Positions 21,801 to 28,750 of a DNA stretch of 64,000 nucleotides are shown here, one piece after another. Location: assembly GCA_021014325.1 (NCBI GenBank), contig CM037462.1, positions 14,900,135 through 14,964,134 of the forward strand, read 5' to 3'. Source of the stretch: Plazaster borealis. Its lineage: Eukaryota; Echinodermata; Asteroidea; Forcipulatida; Labidiasteridae. The translations under genes and the position numbers were made by a program. Below the pieces are notes generated by a model. It ran no database searches and had not been told where the DNA came from. It saw only the letters and a program-made list of their open reading frames with translations. The number at the start of each line of letters is the position of its first letter. Position 1 is the stretch's first letter.

Positions 21801-23800
21801 GATGTACTTCTAACAAAGTAGGTTTTTATTGCCATTATTTTTAAGAGTGATTACCAAGCGTATACCTTCCCTTTAACAGGCATTACAATCTTATATCGCA
21901 TGTCATTATATACGGTAAGGGTATACTAAATACATGTACTTCCCTATTTTTCCTCATAACACTATAGTGTATGGATGGATCAAGAGATTATATAAAAAGG
22001 GCAAGAACTTTTGGGTTCGTTTTTCGGTTTTTTTCTTATGTTAATAATAATTATTATAATTTTTTGTATATACAATATTGTGTTCGATTTCCTTTATTGG
22101 AAAATCTCGTGTCAAGAGAATTTATTTTTCCGCCTACTCTCATGGTGGGCGGATCATCCATGCGTGAAAATCTAAAGCACCACGCGAATAAATAAATTGT
22201 GGGGATTTTTTTATTAGTGGAAAGAAATTTAGAAGTGTAACGGGGAGTGGGGTATTTTGTTGTTGGTGCACAATTAATACAATAATGTTTAGAGAATGTG
22301 ATCCAAAATTATACCGCGATCATTTTGTCAAAATCATTCGTCAGTTTATTTTTAAGCAGAATCAGTGAAAGTTAAGAAGTCACTTTTCAAGACACACTTG
22401 TTTGTTTAGGATTGCCAATTATATGCATATTTTAGTTATGTAATCTAGTTACACCTCCAACAGCACAATTAGTGACAATAACATGATGAATAGGAAACGA
22501 GAAGGCAATGTTCAGGACGTGGGAGGAAAACAACAATGAAGGAAAACCCACGCAATTATAGGAAAGGCCTATATAGGGACTGAAAACCCAATCCACGCAT
22601 GGGTTCCGGTCTGAGGCGGGTTCGGACAAATTCCACAGAGAGGAAAGGCAGGGAAAGAAACCACTGAGCCAACCTGATCCGTATCTTTAATCCTCTTTAT
22701 CTTCTTTTGCATTTGTATTTCATCCCTAATTCGTGTTTTATGTAGAATTGTTGCTAAGCACTTAGGTATTTTTGCTAGTCGCCATCCAGCCAAGTCTATA
22801 ATTGTGAATTATGTTTGACACCAGTTTGTTAAACTTTAAATAATTATAGACAAAAGGGAGAAGGAAACAATATAAATATTGTTAAAGGAATATGATATCT
22901 ATGCATTACATCTCCTCATCTAAAGTATGGGTCTCACACGTCGCTGGTCAATGGTCTATGGTCACACCATTCTTGTGCAATGGTCGCCTCTGACGGTACG
23001 AAGTGGCCAGGGTACGAAGTGGCCAGGGTACGAAGTGGCCAGGGTACGAAGTGGCCAGGGCACGAAGTGGCCAGGGCACGAAGTGGCCAGGGCACGAAGT
23101 GGCCAGGGCACGAAGTGGCCAGGGCACGAAGTGACCAGGGCACGAAGTGACCAGGGCACGAAGTGACCAGGCACGAAGTGACCAGGGCACGAAGTGACCA
23201 GGCACGAAGTGACCAGGGCACGAAGAGGCAACGGTACGATCTGACTGACATCATAAACATCACTTAGCATCATCCAAACTAATCTGCTCAAGATCCTAAA
23301 TATACACTGCACACTAGCCAACTTAGCAAACATTCCTTGTTTGAGAAGGGGCTTGCTTCACTTTCAACCCCTAACCCACCCGGCCATCCAGGCTCCAGCT
23401 AGCAATGGCATGATAATGCTATATAAGTTTTAGTTAGAACTGAAGTTTCCCATCCCAAATGAAGACTTCTCTCCGTGGAAAACTAAACTTGACGAACAAG
23501 CTCTGAGGGCTGGTGAAACAAAAGAGATCCAAGAAAAATATCGCAAGGAAAAGAAATGTGCATCCCCCCAAACGACACCCTTTACACATTTCGCAGATGG
23601 GAGGGGTCATTGCATGTAACCCAGATTTGAAGATTAATGGCAGGTCAAGTCGTTCTCAACTAATGTCGTCTCCAACACACAAAGTAGACCAGAATAATTG
23701 TGATGTTCTGATAATATATTTTTAACTTACCGTTGGCACTCCCAATGTGTCCAGTTAGCAAAACAACCAGAAAGAACGATGACACCACGCGGATGTCCAT
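760..23800 (-). CDS. Secreted EGF-repeat protein, 5' part of gene (7 exons, runs off left edge)
   Basis: Joined exons are 23731-23800, 8334-8450, 5727-5840, 4198-4314, 3772-3885, 3170-3283 and 760-879. They give 255 residues in one frame: a hydrophobic signal peptide (residues 1 to about 23) followed directly by six EGF domains, each with six cysteines. Domains 2, 4 and 5 open with the D-[IL]-[DN]-[DE]-C signature of calcium-binding EGF modules; domains 1, 3 and 6 do not. Every intron is phase 1 and has GT-AG ends. This architecture is known from fibropellins, Notch ligands and receptors, and many echinoderm EGF proteins, and six domains cannot decide between them. A secreted or membrane adhesion or matrix role is inferred. 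The C-terminal part, which would name the family, lies left of base 760. Intron 1 is 15.3 kb; the others are 0.3 to 2.5 kb. Confidence 0.9.
885..1025. repeat. Imperfect palindromic repeat with GGCCGTGTGATAAAGG core
   Basis: The core GGCCGTGTGATAAAGGACC folds onto TTTATAGCACGGCCACGATG, flanked by GTCTTAAACAGCTG and GGCCGTTTAAGACC. The same parts recur at 10979-11110, so this is a family and not a chance hairpin. Confidence 0.6.
1150..1226 (-). repeat. tRNA-headed SINE remnant, GGCATGG type
   Basis: On the minus strand it reads GGCATGGGTGGCTAGTGTG, then GCGCTCGCCTCTCACCAC, then a B-box-like GGTTCAATTCC. The same head occurs at 49555-49625. It looks tRNA-derived, but the stems do not close as in a working tRNA. 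Confidence 0.55.
1440..1560. repeat. Short interspersed repeat, GTGCCCCTTTGAAA type
   Basis: Shares words such as TTGCCTTGGTGCCC and TTTCCTCATAGAGGTGCCC with copies at 11576-11757, 31493-31620, 34253-34400, 49108-49245 and 63773-63910. Non-coding. Confidence 0.55.
2207..2336. mobile_element. Fold-back element, GGGCACAATTTCA ends
   Basis: Ends CAGGGCACAATTTCACAGCA and TTCCATGAAAAAGGGCCC are roughly inverted, with GCTTACCAC and GCGGTAAGC inside. It belongs to the group of short elements with ends like GGGCCCAATTTCATAAAGC. Confidence 0.5.
3170..3283 (-). CDS. EGF gene exon 6: EGF domain 5, calcium-binding type
   Basis: 114 bp, phase 1 at both ends. Opens [16 protein letters not shown] and closes GWQGVDCTT. 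It is the best match to the calcium-binding EGF consensus in the window. Acceptor CTGCAG, donor GTAAGT. Confidence 0.93.
3284..4197. other. EGF gene introns 4 and 5 (around exon 3772-3885)
   Basis: Two short introns (3284-3771 and 3886-4197). Apart from splice sites and a G-rich run near 4130-4150, I see nothing in them. Confidence 0.6.
3772..3885 (-). CDS. EGF gene exon 5: EGF domain 4, calcium-binding type
   Basis: 114 bp, phase 1 at both ends. Opens [16 protein letters not shown] and closes GWMGETCQQ. The second half contains N-C-T-C, a possible N-glycosylation site. Acceptor GTGCAG, donor GTAACG. Confidence 0.92.
4198..4314 (-). CDS. EGF gene exon 4: EGF domain 3
   Basis: 117 bp, phase 1 at both ends. 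Opens [15 protein letters not shown] and closes GLTGVNCEL with six cysteines. The calcium-binding residues are missing. Acceptor TTTTAG, donor GTGAGT. Confidence 0.9.
4478..4720. repeat. Interspersed repeat shared with DMAP1 intron
   Basis: Closely matches 60040-60250: GAACTTGTCTTGCT, CTACTGCCGCAGAGTAGA, GTTCTGAAAAGAACTGTCCT and GGGGACTTCTCGTT occur in the same order and spacing. The word GTTCTGAAAAGAAC is itself palindromic. Class unknown. Confidence 0.7.
4910..5175. repeat. Interspersed repeat shared with 56300-56580
   Basis: Words GGATGAGATTT, AGAACCTCCCAGATGTT, AATGCTGACTATTT and AATCCTGAAATCAGG match 56300-56580 in the same order. Both copies lie next to F-type TTAA element sequence, so they may be parts of one longer element. 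Confidence 0.65.
5188..5521. mobile_element. TTAA-flanked MITE, family F
   Basis: Flanked by TTAA at 5184-5187 and 5522-5525. The ends GAGGAAGGGAAAGGTCAAAC and GTCATTTCCCTTCCTC are inverted, and the inverted repeat extends about 50 bp, through the stretch that reads GATGTACTCATTTTC on the left. No coding capacity, so non-autonomous. The TTAA target fits piggyBac-like transposases (inference). Confidence 0.8.
5727..5840 (-). CDS. EGF gene exon 3: EGF domain 2, calcium-binding type
   Basis: 114 bp, phase 1 at both ends. Opens [16 protein letters not shown] and closes [12 protein letters not shown]. The D-L-N-E-C start fits a calcium-binding EGF module. Acceptor CAACAG, donor GTGAAT. Confidence 0.92.
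6300..6480. repeat. Interspersed repeat, inverted copy at 43755-43925
   Basis: CTCAATCCTCCAATATCCTCC here reads GGAGGATATTGGAGGATTGAG at 43905-43925. GAATCCTTCATTTCGGCAAAG here matches CTTTGCCGAATTGAAGGATTC there. Non-coding, class unknown. Confidence 0.6.
6612..7036 (-). mobile_element. tRNA-Leu-derived SINE, full length
   Basis: On the minus strand it starts TGGCGTGTCGTGGCCGAGCG (A box GTGGCCGAGCGGATAAGAG), has the anticodon-arm sequence CCGGACTCAAGCTCTGG like tRNA-Leu(CAA), a B-box-like GGGTTCGAGTCCC, a body of about 300 bp and an AT-rich tail ending in repeats of TTA. Seven copies of this head or body occur in the window. An open frame of 91 codons inside it recurs in other copies and is not a gene. 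Confidence 0.88.
8334..8450 (-). CDS. EGF gene exon 2: EGF domain 1
   Basis: 117 bp, phase 1 at both ends, acceptor TTGCAG and donor GTATGT. Opens [14 protein letters not shown] and closes GFQGRNCEI, with six cysteines in EGF spacing. It lacks the acidic calcium-binding start. It lies directly downstream of the signal peptide exon, so this is the N-terminal domain of the mature protein. Confidence 0.9.
8499..8844 (+). mobile_element. TTAA-type MITE, family B copy 1
   Basis: Starts AGGTATTGTACACTTTTGGT and ends CTATTAAACTGTCCCGG-like inverted sequence (seen as TTACCAATAGTTTACAGGGCC), then TTAA at 8845-8848. The left TTAA is decayed. It carries the shared core AACCTGTGAAAGTTTGAGCT at about 8575. 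No open frame of note. Confidence 0.8.
8911..9056. mobile_element. Fold-back element, TTTCACAAAGCACTAAG ends
   Basis: Ends GATTTCACAAAGCACTAAG and CTTAGCTCTTTATGAAATCG are inverted. The internal TGACATCACACTTTGCTTTG matches copies at 24613-24768 and 43183-43323. Confidence 0.7.
10620..11110. repeat. CpG-rich repeat block with hairpin
   Basis: Rich in CG compared with its surroundings. From 10979 to 11071 it holds an inverted repeat: GTGGCCGTGCGATAAAGGCC pairs with GGCCTTTATCACACGGCCAC across CTCGCCTTCGGCTCG. Parts recur at 885-1025. It is probably an old element end or a fold-back element. No gene seen. Confidence 0.6.
11576..11757. repeat. Short interspersed repeat, GTGCCCCT type
   Basis: Begins CCAGGCCTCAAAAT and ends TTCAAGGCCTGG, an inverted pair, with TTTTCCTCATAGAAGTGCCCC inside. 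Same family as 1440-1560. Confidence 0.6.
12103..12240. mobile_element. Short TIR element with GGGTGCGTTTTGGCGGC ends
   Basis: GGGGTGCGTTTTGGCGGCGG at the left is the inverse of the right end, which reads CAGCCGCCAAAACGCACCCC. About 138 bp, non-coding. A TGACGTCA octamer lies near 12204. Confidence 0.75.
12249..12446. mobile_element. Short TIR element with CTTCCTGCGAATGCA ends
   Basis: The left AAGCCTGGTCTTCCTGCGAA pairs with the right TTCGCAGGAAGTATGAACCG; both ends hold GAATGCAA-type words and TGACGTCA-like sites. It lies only a few bases from the preceding TIR element. Confidence 0.7.
12886..12967. repeat. Imperfect palindrome
   Basis: AGTTGCGATAATCGTAGCCC pairs with GGGTTATGATAATCGCAACT around a CCCGA-TCGGG inner stem. 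About 80 bp. Probably a small fold-back element. Confidence 0.6.
13148..13208. repeat. CCATGGAGGTAG palindromic words
   Basis: CACCTCCATGGTGGGTG and CCATGGAGGTAGATTCTACC form overlapping inverted repeats. Related words occur at 16955-16985 and 47250-47275. Confidence 0.45.
14825..15110 (+). pseudogene. Decayed LINE reverse-transcriptase 3' end (CR1/L2-like)
   Basis: Split over frames by indels, the plus strand encodes [11 protein letters not shown], then AVKEWNSLP, then [16 protein letters not shown] before a stop. The W-N-S-L-P followed by F-K-K-x-x-K-T-x-L-F pattern is the usual C-terminal end of CR1/L2/Rex-type non-LTR retrotransposon proteins. In-frame stops and frameshifts show it is dead. 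Confidence 0.7.
15990..16334 (-). mobile_element. TTAA-type MITE, family B copy 2
   Basis: Inverse orientation to copy 1: starts GGCCCTGTACACTATTGGTA and ends TTACCAAAAGTGATACAATACCC followed by TTAA at 16335-16338. Carries the shared core (minus strand) near 16200-16260. Confidence 0.8.
16446..16620. mobile_element. Short TIR element with AAACAAATTGTTTGTTTGTC ends
   Basis: Left AACAAATTGTTTGTTTGTCT and right GACAAACAAACAATTTGCTT are inverted. A half copy with the same left end lies at 47965-48040. Confidence 0.65.
17608..17700. repeat. Short repeat, GGGCCCAATTTCATAAAGC type
   Basis: Begins GGGCCCAATTTCATAAAGCC and contains TGCTTAGCAGAAGCAGGTTA. The same head occurs at 31371, 58318 (inverse), 62287 (inverse) and 63908. 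Confidence 0.6.
17700..17992 (-). mobile_element. TTAA-type MITE, family C copy 1 (left end lost)
   Basis: Right end reads TTGTATACAATCCC followed by TTTAACC. It contains GCGGTTATGGAAAAAGATAT and the GAGAAGCGTTACTGTAGTAACG hairpin typical of this family. A second partial right end with AACGTATACAATCCC follows at 18065-18150. Confidence 0.7.
18193..18464. mobile_element. TIR element with AAGCCCTTTTCACACGACAG ends
   Basis: Left AAGCCCTTTTCACACGACAG (then CAATTTA) is mirrored on the right, which ends TGCTGTCGTGTGAAAAGGGC. An inner pair AGCAAGGGACCC and GGGTCCCTTGCT also matches. About 270 bp, non-coding. Confidence 0.8.
19327..19646. mobile_element. Nested inverted-repeat element, CGAGGACTTC ends
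   Basis: Outer arms: CGAGGACTTCCCTCTGTTTG at 19327 against a right end reading AACAAAGAGAAGTCCTCG. Further in, GCGACGCCCCATTAGTTGG pairs with CCCACTGGGGACGTCGC. The inner pair at 19423-19530 has ATCCCTTTTGTTAAAC against TTTAACAAAAGGGAT. Three concentric inverted blocks, no coding capacity. Confidence 0.75.
19732..19798. repeat. Hairpin of about 65 bp
   Basis: TTTTGGAGAAGTGTCGGTTC then TGAGAAG pairs with CTTCTCAGAACC and TACTTCTCCAAAA around an AACCGG centre. One arm is interrupted by a few mismatches. Confidence 0.65.
19909..20227. repeat. Two-copy tandem duplication ending in C-runs
   Basis: Both halves (about 19909-20063 and 20094-20227) read GGTCACACC or AGTCACACC, then AAGGAGGTCACCCAA, a CTCCCGATG or CGCCCGATG word, ACACGCTT, TATGAATGGA and a run of 9 to 14 C. 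The second half carries deletions. Confidence 0.7.
21468..21872 (+). mobile_element. TTAA-flanked MITE, family C copy 2
   Basis: TTAA at 21464-21467 and 21873-21876. Ends AGGGAAAGTATACC and GGTATA-type inverse (seen as GTATACCTTCCCT). Internal words AAAGGTGGTCGCGTTTTTGA and CTGGAGCGGTTATGTCC match copy 3. Confidence 0.85.
22355..22415 (+). pseudogene. Short LINE C-terminal remnant
   Basis: Encodes [17 protein letters not shown] then a stop, the usual last residues of CR1/L2-type reverse transcriptase ORFs. Nothing upstream continues it. Confidence 0.5.
22430..22676 (-). mobile_element. tRNA-headed SINE, TTGGCTCAGTGG type
   Basis: Minus strand starts GGTTGGCTCAGTGGTTTCTT (A-box-like), then CTGCCTTTCCTCTCTGTGGA, and later GTGGGTTTTCCTTCATTG. 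A second copy with an intact B box is at 39750-39921. Confidence 0.65.
22993..23235. repeat. 16-bp minisatellite, about 15 units
   Basis: The unit TACGAAGTGGCCAGGG starts at 22997, 23013 and 23029 and drifts to CACGAAGTGACCAGG in later units, some 15 bp long. Because 16 is not a multiple of 3, the array is open in all three minus-strand frames and in plus frames. It lies about 500 bp downstream of the signal-peptide exon, inside intron 1. Confidence 0.95.
23731..23800 (-). CDS. EGF gene exon 1: start codon and signal peptide
   Basis: Encodes [20 protein letters not shown] then SAN, with the first base of a Gly codon before a GTAAGT donor. A charged start, a hydrophobic stretch and small residues near the end fit a cleavable signal peptide. 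The ATG has A at -3 and G at +4. The frame stays open upstream with in-frame ATGs at 23938 and about 23866, but starting there would bury the signal sequence, so the ATG at 23800 is preferred. The transcription start is not visible. Confidence 0.85.
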
Positions 23801-24612
23801 GATTTCTAGTCCGGGCGGTATTCCACCTTTCGCCCGTACAATGCACGCTATCCAGTACCTCCACATGCACTGAATGGTCCGTGGTCCGGGCAGCGTGTGT
23901 CTCCGCGGTAAGTGAAGCAGGGAAACACCCACAATCACTGGTTCATCAGGGGCCGTCTTCTCCGCACAACCGTCTCATCACAGAATACAAAAAGAAAAAC
24001 CACAGCAGAGTCCAGGCTTGACGGTGCTGTAAACCTATTCATGCTCGATCCTCTCTATACTATTGTTGTGTAAATTTCTTTCTTTAACTACAGAAGATCC
24101 CCTTTGTTATATCAACAATAATGTGCGAAGGGCTTCTCGATTCCGGAATGCGGATAATTTCATAAGTTAGGTGGGCCGTGACGAGATTTTACGCAATGAA
24201 AATTAGGTCTTTTCACGAAAATTTAATGTTTGAGTGTGTCAACATTGGCCATGGAAAATGAAATTCACATTTTCTGTGCCTGGATCAATTCGAACATGAT
24301 ACATACAGAGCATGCCATTCAAGTGTTCTGAGTGTAGTGTGTTGGATCAGTACGGTAAAATGATTCATGTCAGATACAGGCCCCCATAGGCTACATGTAC
24401 AAAATGGTTCGAGGTGAAAGGTAAAACATTCAAGTTTGTGAACACAATTCAAACATATTTATTCTGCAAAGTGTAATCTCTATTACGGTGGACAGTTTTT
24501 AGAGAGAAAAAATCCAAACCTTCTTATTTTATATATAGGCCCTACATAAGATTAATGTGAAAGGATAATCTGTTTGTTAAGGTATATATAGGCCTTATGC
24601 AAAAAATATGTC

Positions 24613-24768
24613 AGAGCCGATTCCACAAAGAGCTAAGATTGATCTTAACTGTGTATCAATCCTAATTGCTGAGCAAAGTGTGATGTCACAATACAAATCA
24701 CTATGGTGATATTGACAACTCATCTTAACTTAAGATGAATCTAAGTGCTTTGTGAAATCGAGCCCAGA
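24613..24768. mobile_element. Fold-back element, GATTCCACAAAGAGCTAAG ends
   Basis: Inverse-oriented copy of the family at 8911-9056: left GATTCCACAAAGAGCTAAGA, right CTAAGTGCTTTGTGAAATCG, internal AGCAAAGTGTGATGTCACAA. Confidence 0.75.
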
Positions 24769-25327
24769 AATCAAACGCGACGCAAAGACAATTTTTCTGA
24801 AGATTATTTTCAAAAGTGAACACTGCATCGGTATTAACTTACTACCACCTGTCAGATTGAAAACGGTCAATTAAATTGTTCAATAGTGCGGCCAAAATGG
24901 GCCGGTGCGCCACACCTCGATGGGCCCACAGAGCACGGAACCATGTTCTGTGAATGGGTCAAGGCTTCATGCAGACACCCAAATAAATATCCAAGTCAAT
25001 TAAAATAAAATCAAAACTTTTTTACACCTGTCAATTATTAGTGGAAAATAATTATAAAACATGACCAAAATTCCAAACTGTGTGTGTATGAACCTGTTAT
25101 TGTTACTTACGTTAATCGAACCAGCTCGCACAAAGCAGTGGTTTATTTACACAAGAGATTAAATCATGGAAACATTTTGTTAAACGAAACGCTTGACAAG
25201 GTCAAACCATGGAAGAAGAATGGTCAAATCTATTGTCAAACTGAGCGTGAAGAGACTGGTCAAACTAAAGAAGTTCTGCCGGCCGCCAATCTGATGCCAT
25301 CATAATTTAAACTTTAACATCGTTTAA

Positions 25328-25723
25328 AGGGATTGTATATACGCTTGGTAATTGGAACCCACTGTTTGTTTCAATCCTTACATATAGTTGTATAGATATC
25401 TATACCATAAAACTAACCTGTGACAATTTCATTTCATAAGGTGGTCGCGTTTTTGAGATATTTCCGAAAATCTGGAGCGGTTATGTCCACGCAGGAAAAA
25501 TAAATTGCAATTGGAATACACAATCTGAGAAGCGTTACTGAAGTAACGCTTCTCAGATTTAAATTTTTGTGGATAAAAGGTGATATCTTTTTCCATAACC
25601 GCAGTAATTCGAAGTGAAAAGTTTCTCAAGATGCATTATACTATCCAAAGCTGCTGTACTTCTTACAAGTAAGTTTTTATTTCCATTAATTTTCAGAGTC
25701 ATTACCAAACGTATACAGACCCT
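25328..25723 (+). mobile_element. TTAA-flanked MITE, family C copy 3
   Basis: TTAA at 25324-25327 and 25724-25727. Left end AGGGATTGTATATACGCTTG, right end CCAAACGTATACAGACCCT. It contains GGTGGTCGCGTTTTTGAGAT and a perfect GAGAAGCGTTAC hairpin at about 25527-25556. Confidence 0.88.
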
Positions 25724-25727
25724 TTAA

Positions 25728-26330
25728 AGCACATAGACGTCATTGCCGGGTAACTGTCACAGTCTGCACTTTGTGTGACCCAAACATTAATAACAATCCT
25801 GTGAAAAGCGCAATCGGTGATCGGAGTCATGAGGAAATAGTTAGAATCGCTGCGTTCAAACAACGCGTTTTGGACTCACGAGATCAAAACTAATTGCTTT
25901 TACTAATTTCTCAAAAACATATATAGGGCCTACATCTCACTGCTGGTCAAAAACTACTGCGGTGATTGTTTCCCATCATGGCCATCTTTAAAGGAAAGTT
26001 ACAGAACTGGTAATTAAAATTTTCTTTAAGATCACAGATTTACATAAAACTTACACGGTCTAATGATGATGATAGTAGACAACATCCCTATAAATATTTC
26101 TGTCTGAAATGCCATATTTGATGAGAAATTAATAAAACGAATTTCCGATTTGAGTTTATCGCTCATGAGCGTTTTATTCATGTATTGTATAACACATGCA
26201 AATGTGTAATCGGTTTTTCACTATTTTCTCGTGACCCACATGGCCGATCGATCTCAAACTTCAAACAGTTTGTTAGTTTATGTATATGGTGGATTATATA
26301 AAGTGCTTACACTGCCAGCAACCGTTTTGT
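25728..26330. mobile_element. Composite TTAA-type sequence, family E-like
   Basis: Starts at the right TTAA of the preceding element. It carries two copies of the shared core (about 25795-25850 plus strand, and about 26220-26290 minus strand), plus GTTTTGGACTCACGAGATCA, which matches 61140-61170. Boundaries are uncertain; probably two or more insertions. Confidence 0.5.
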
Positions 26331-26547
26331 TAGCAAAAACCAATTCTGTATTGTTCATTTAAACAAAGAGCTATGTGCAAATCTGTAAACATTTCTTGTT
26401 CAATGTTTTGTTGTGCACACCATTTAAATGCTGGAATTTACTAATTATATTAAATCAAGGGATCACCAAAAGCAACTGGCACTGTAACCCGTAATCCTGA
26501 AGAATGTAAAGGGAATGTCGTAACAGGATCAAAATTATCTCAACAGT

Positions 26548-26857
26548 TACACGTACACGTTTGGTAAGTACTCAAAATATATATTGGTATAAAAACTGAC
26601 TTGGTAACGAGCAACAGAGAGCTGTTGATAGTATAAAACATTGTGAGAAACGAACTTCTTGCAAGAAGCCTTTTATTCCTATCTGAAAGCACACAAGTTT
26701 GTACAACAAGGGTGTTTTTTCTTTCATCATTTTCTTGCAACTTCGACGACCAATTGAGCCCAAATTTTCACAGGCTTGTTATTTTATGCATATGTTGGGA
26801 TACACCAAATGAGAACACTGGTCTTTGACAATTACCAAACGTGTACGATGCCTTTAA
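26548..26857 (-). mobile_element. TTAA-type MITE, family A copy 1
   Basis: Left end TACACGTTTGGTAAGTACTC, right end ACCAAACGTGTACGATGCCT followed by TTAA (26854-26857). It contains the CTTCTTGCAAGAAG palindrome and the shared core on the minus strand near 26725-26790. Slightly shortened by a deletion. Confidence 0.85.
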
Positions 26858-26879
26858 AGATGACCATTAAATCATTGTT

Positions 26880-27046
26880 CAATTTTGTTTGTTGTTCTCC
26901 TTTTTCTTTCACCAATATGGAAATAAATGTCGAGTTGAATTGAATTGAATTGAATGATGGGAAAAATCACCGTAGTAGTTTTTGCCCCGCAGTGAGATGT
27001 AGGCGCTATGTTTTTGACAATTACCAAACGTGTACGATGCCTTTAA
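26880..27046. repeat. LINE 3' tail and duplicated MITE end
   Basis: 26880-26955 ends with AAATAAATGTCGAG and repeats of TGAAT, a tail typical of some LINEs. 26958-27005 is an inverted copy of part of 25935-25985. 27006-27046 repeats the right end of family A (ATTACCAAACGTGTACGATG then CCTTTAA). Confidence 0.55.
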
Positions 27047-27366
27047 AGGGAGGTTACACCTTTGGTAATTACTCCAACAATGAATGGCCATACAAAATTA
27101 CTTGATCAGAACACAATAGAGCAAGGAACTGCAGCTGTTGATAATCTAAAACCTTTTGAGAAAAGATTCCCTTATTTAAAAAAATGTGATTTGAGAGAGA
27201 GGGATTCAAAAACATTTATATTTGAGAAAAGTTTCTGCATGAAACGTTTCTCAGATTGTGTGTTCAAATTACGGATTACTCTTCCTGCGTGGACATGTAA
27301 ACCGCTCCAGATAATCGGCGATATCAAAAAAAACAAAAACCCGCTACCACCAAAACAATATTAATT
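27047..27366 (-). mobile_element. TTAA-type MITE, family C copy 4
   Basis: Left end AGGGAGGTTACACCTTTGGT next to TTAA at 27043-27046. It contains GTTTCTGCATGAAACGTTTC and CCGCTCCAGATAATCGGCGA, family C words on the inverse strand. The right end is damaged. Confidence 0.7.
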
Positions 27367-27540
27367 TATATTGCAGGAGGGGGAAGAACGATTCGTAACA
27401 TATGCTTTTGTATAGGCCTAAAGAAAAAACATCGTTTTATTTCCCCCAACAAAAACCCCTCAGAGAGTGATTAACATCATTCAAAGCATTTGATATATTT
27501 ATGCGATTGCTACCGCCTTCACTGTTGAACATTACAGTTC

Positions 27541-27907
27541 AAAGGCACTGTACACGTTTGGTTATTACTCAAAATATATATTAGCATAAAAACTTACTTG
27601 GTAACGAGCAACCGAGAGCTGTTGATAGTACATTGTGAGAAACGACTCCCTCTGAAGTAACGTAGTTTTTGAGAAAGAGGTAATTTTTCACTAAAATAAT
27701 AAAAGACTTCTTGCAAGAAGCCTTTTATTCCTATCTGAAAGCACACAAATTTGTACAACAAGGGTGTTTTTTCTTTCATCATTTTCTTGCATATTCGATG
27801 ACCAATTGAGCCCAAATTTTCACAGGCTTGTTATTTTATGCATATGTTGGGAAACACCAAGTGAGAACACTGGTCTTTGACAATTACCAAACGTATATTC
27901 AGTGCCT
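27541..27907 (-). mobile_element. TTAA-type MITE, family A copy 2
   Basis: Left end AGGCACTGTACACGTTTGGT after a mutated TCAA. The right end ACGTATATTCAGTGCCT meets TTAA at 27908-27911. That same TTAA is the left flank of the next copy. Confidence 0.85.
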
Positions 27908-27911
27908 TTAA

Positions 27912-28280
27912 AGGCATCGTACACGTTTGGTAATGACTCAAAATATATATTAGCATAAAAACTGACTTGGTAACGAGCTACGGAGAGCTGTTGATAGTAT
28001 AAAACGTTGTGAGAAACGACTCCCTGTGAAGTAACGTAGTTTTTTGAGAAAGAGGTAATTTCTCACTAAAATAATAAAATACTTCTTGCAAGAGGCCATT
28101 TACTCCTATCTGAAAGCACACAAATGTGTACAACATGGGTGTTTTTTCTTTCATAATTTTCTTGCAATTTCAATGACCAATTGAGCCCAAATTTTCACAG
28201 GCTTGTTATTTTATGCATATGTTGGGATACACCAAGTGAGAATACTGGTCTTTGAAAATTACCAAACGTGTTTAGTGCCT
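27912..28280 (-). mobile_element. TTAA-flanked MITE, family A copy 3
   Basis: Flanks TTAA at 27908-27911 and 28281-28284. Left end AGGCATCGTACACGTTTGGT, right end CCAAACGTGTTTAGTGCC. Same orientation as copy 2 and directly abutting it. Confidence 0.88.
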
Positions 28281-28750
28281 TTAAGGTCCACTGTAGGCCT
28301 ATAAAGAAAAAAAGAAACTCGAAACAAGAGCCTCGATGCTGTCCCATAGGCTAATCTTCAAGTCCTCATGGCGTTACGGTGCCCTTTCCCACGGATTATA
28401 AACCAAAACATTTTTTGTCAGTACTTGGCACGTCCTTAGACATCTTGTCACATAATGCATTGCCGCTTCAAACCATCGTTGCTTGGCAACAGCTATAGTG
28501 AGGCAGAATAAAGCCCCTTTTTATGCAAGATTTCAACTGCACTGGATTGATTCTCTTTCTCGATCGTATGTGCCAGACATCCAGATTAAAGATGAATCGC
28601 CGATATATATTCTTAGTTCCCTTTTTGTTTGTTCGGGATAACTAATGTTTCCTTTTCTTTGACCACGTTTTGTTTAGGGAACAATGATCCCCAATTAGGC
28701 TTGCCGAAGGGTTTAATTCAATTGTTTTATTTGGGGATTGCTTTGCTTAA

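Larger units (their letters stand above)
8451..23730. other. EGF gene intron 1 (15.3 kb)
   Basis: No exon of the gene was found here. It holds the many elements listed separately between 8499 and 23235. The remaining stretches, mainly 9060-10600, 11110-11570, 13200-14820, 15120-15980, 16620-17600, 18470-19320 and 20230-21460, show no recognised gene. Their open frames are short and lack family motifs. Confidence 0.6.

Noticed and set aside
22934..23333. Overlapping open frames with [13 protein letters not shown] repeats
   Set aside because: They are translations of the 16-bp minisatellite, open in all frames because the unit is not a multiple of 3.
23660..23938. Longer reading of the first EGF exon starting at 23938
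   Set aside because: It would place about 46 residues before the signal peptide and read into the intron. The ATG at 23800 gives a proper N-terminal signal sequence, though the upstream start cannot be excluded.
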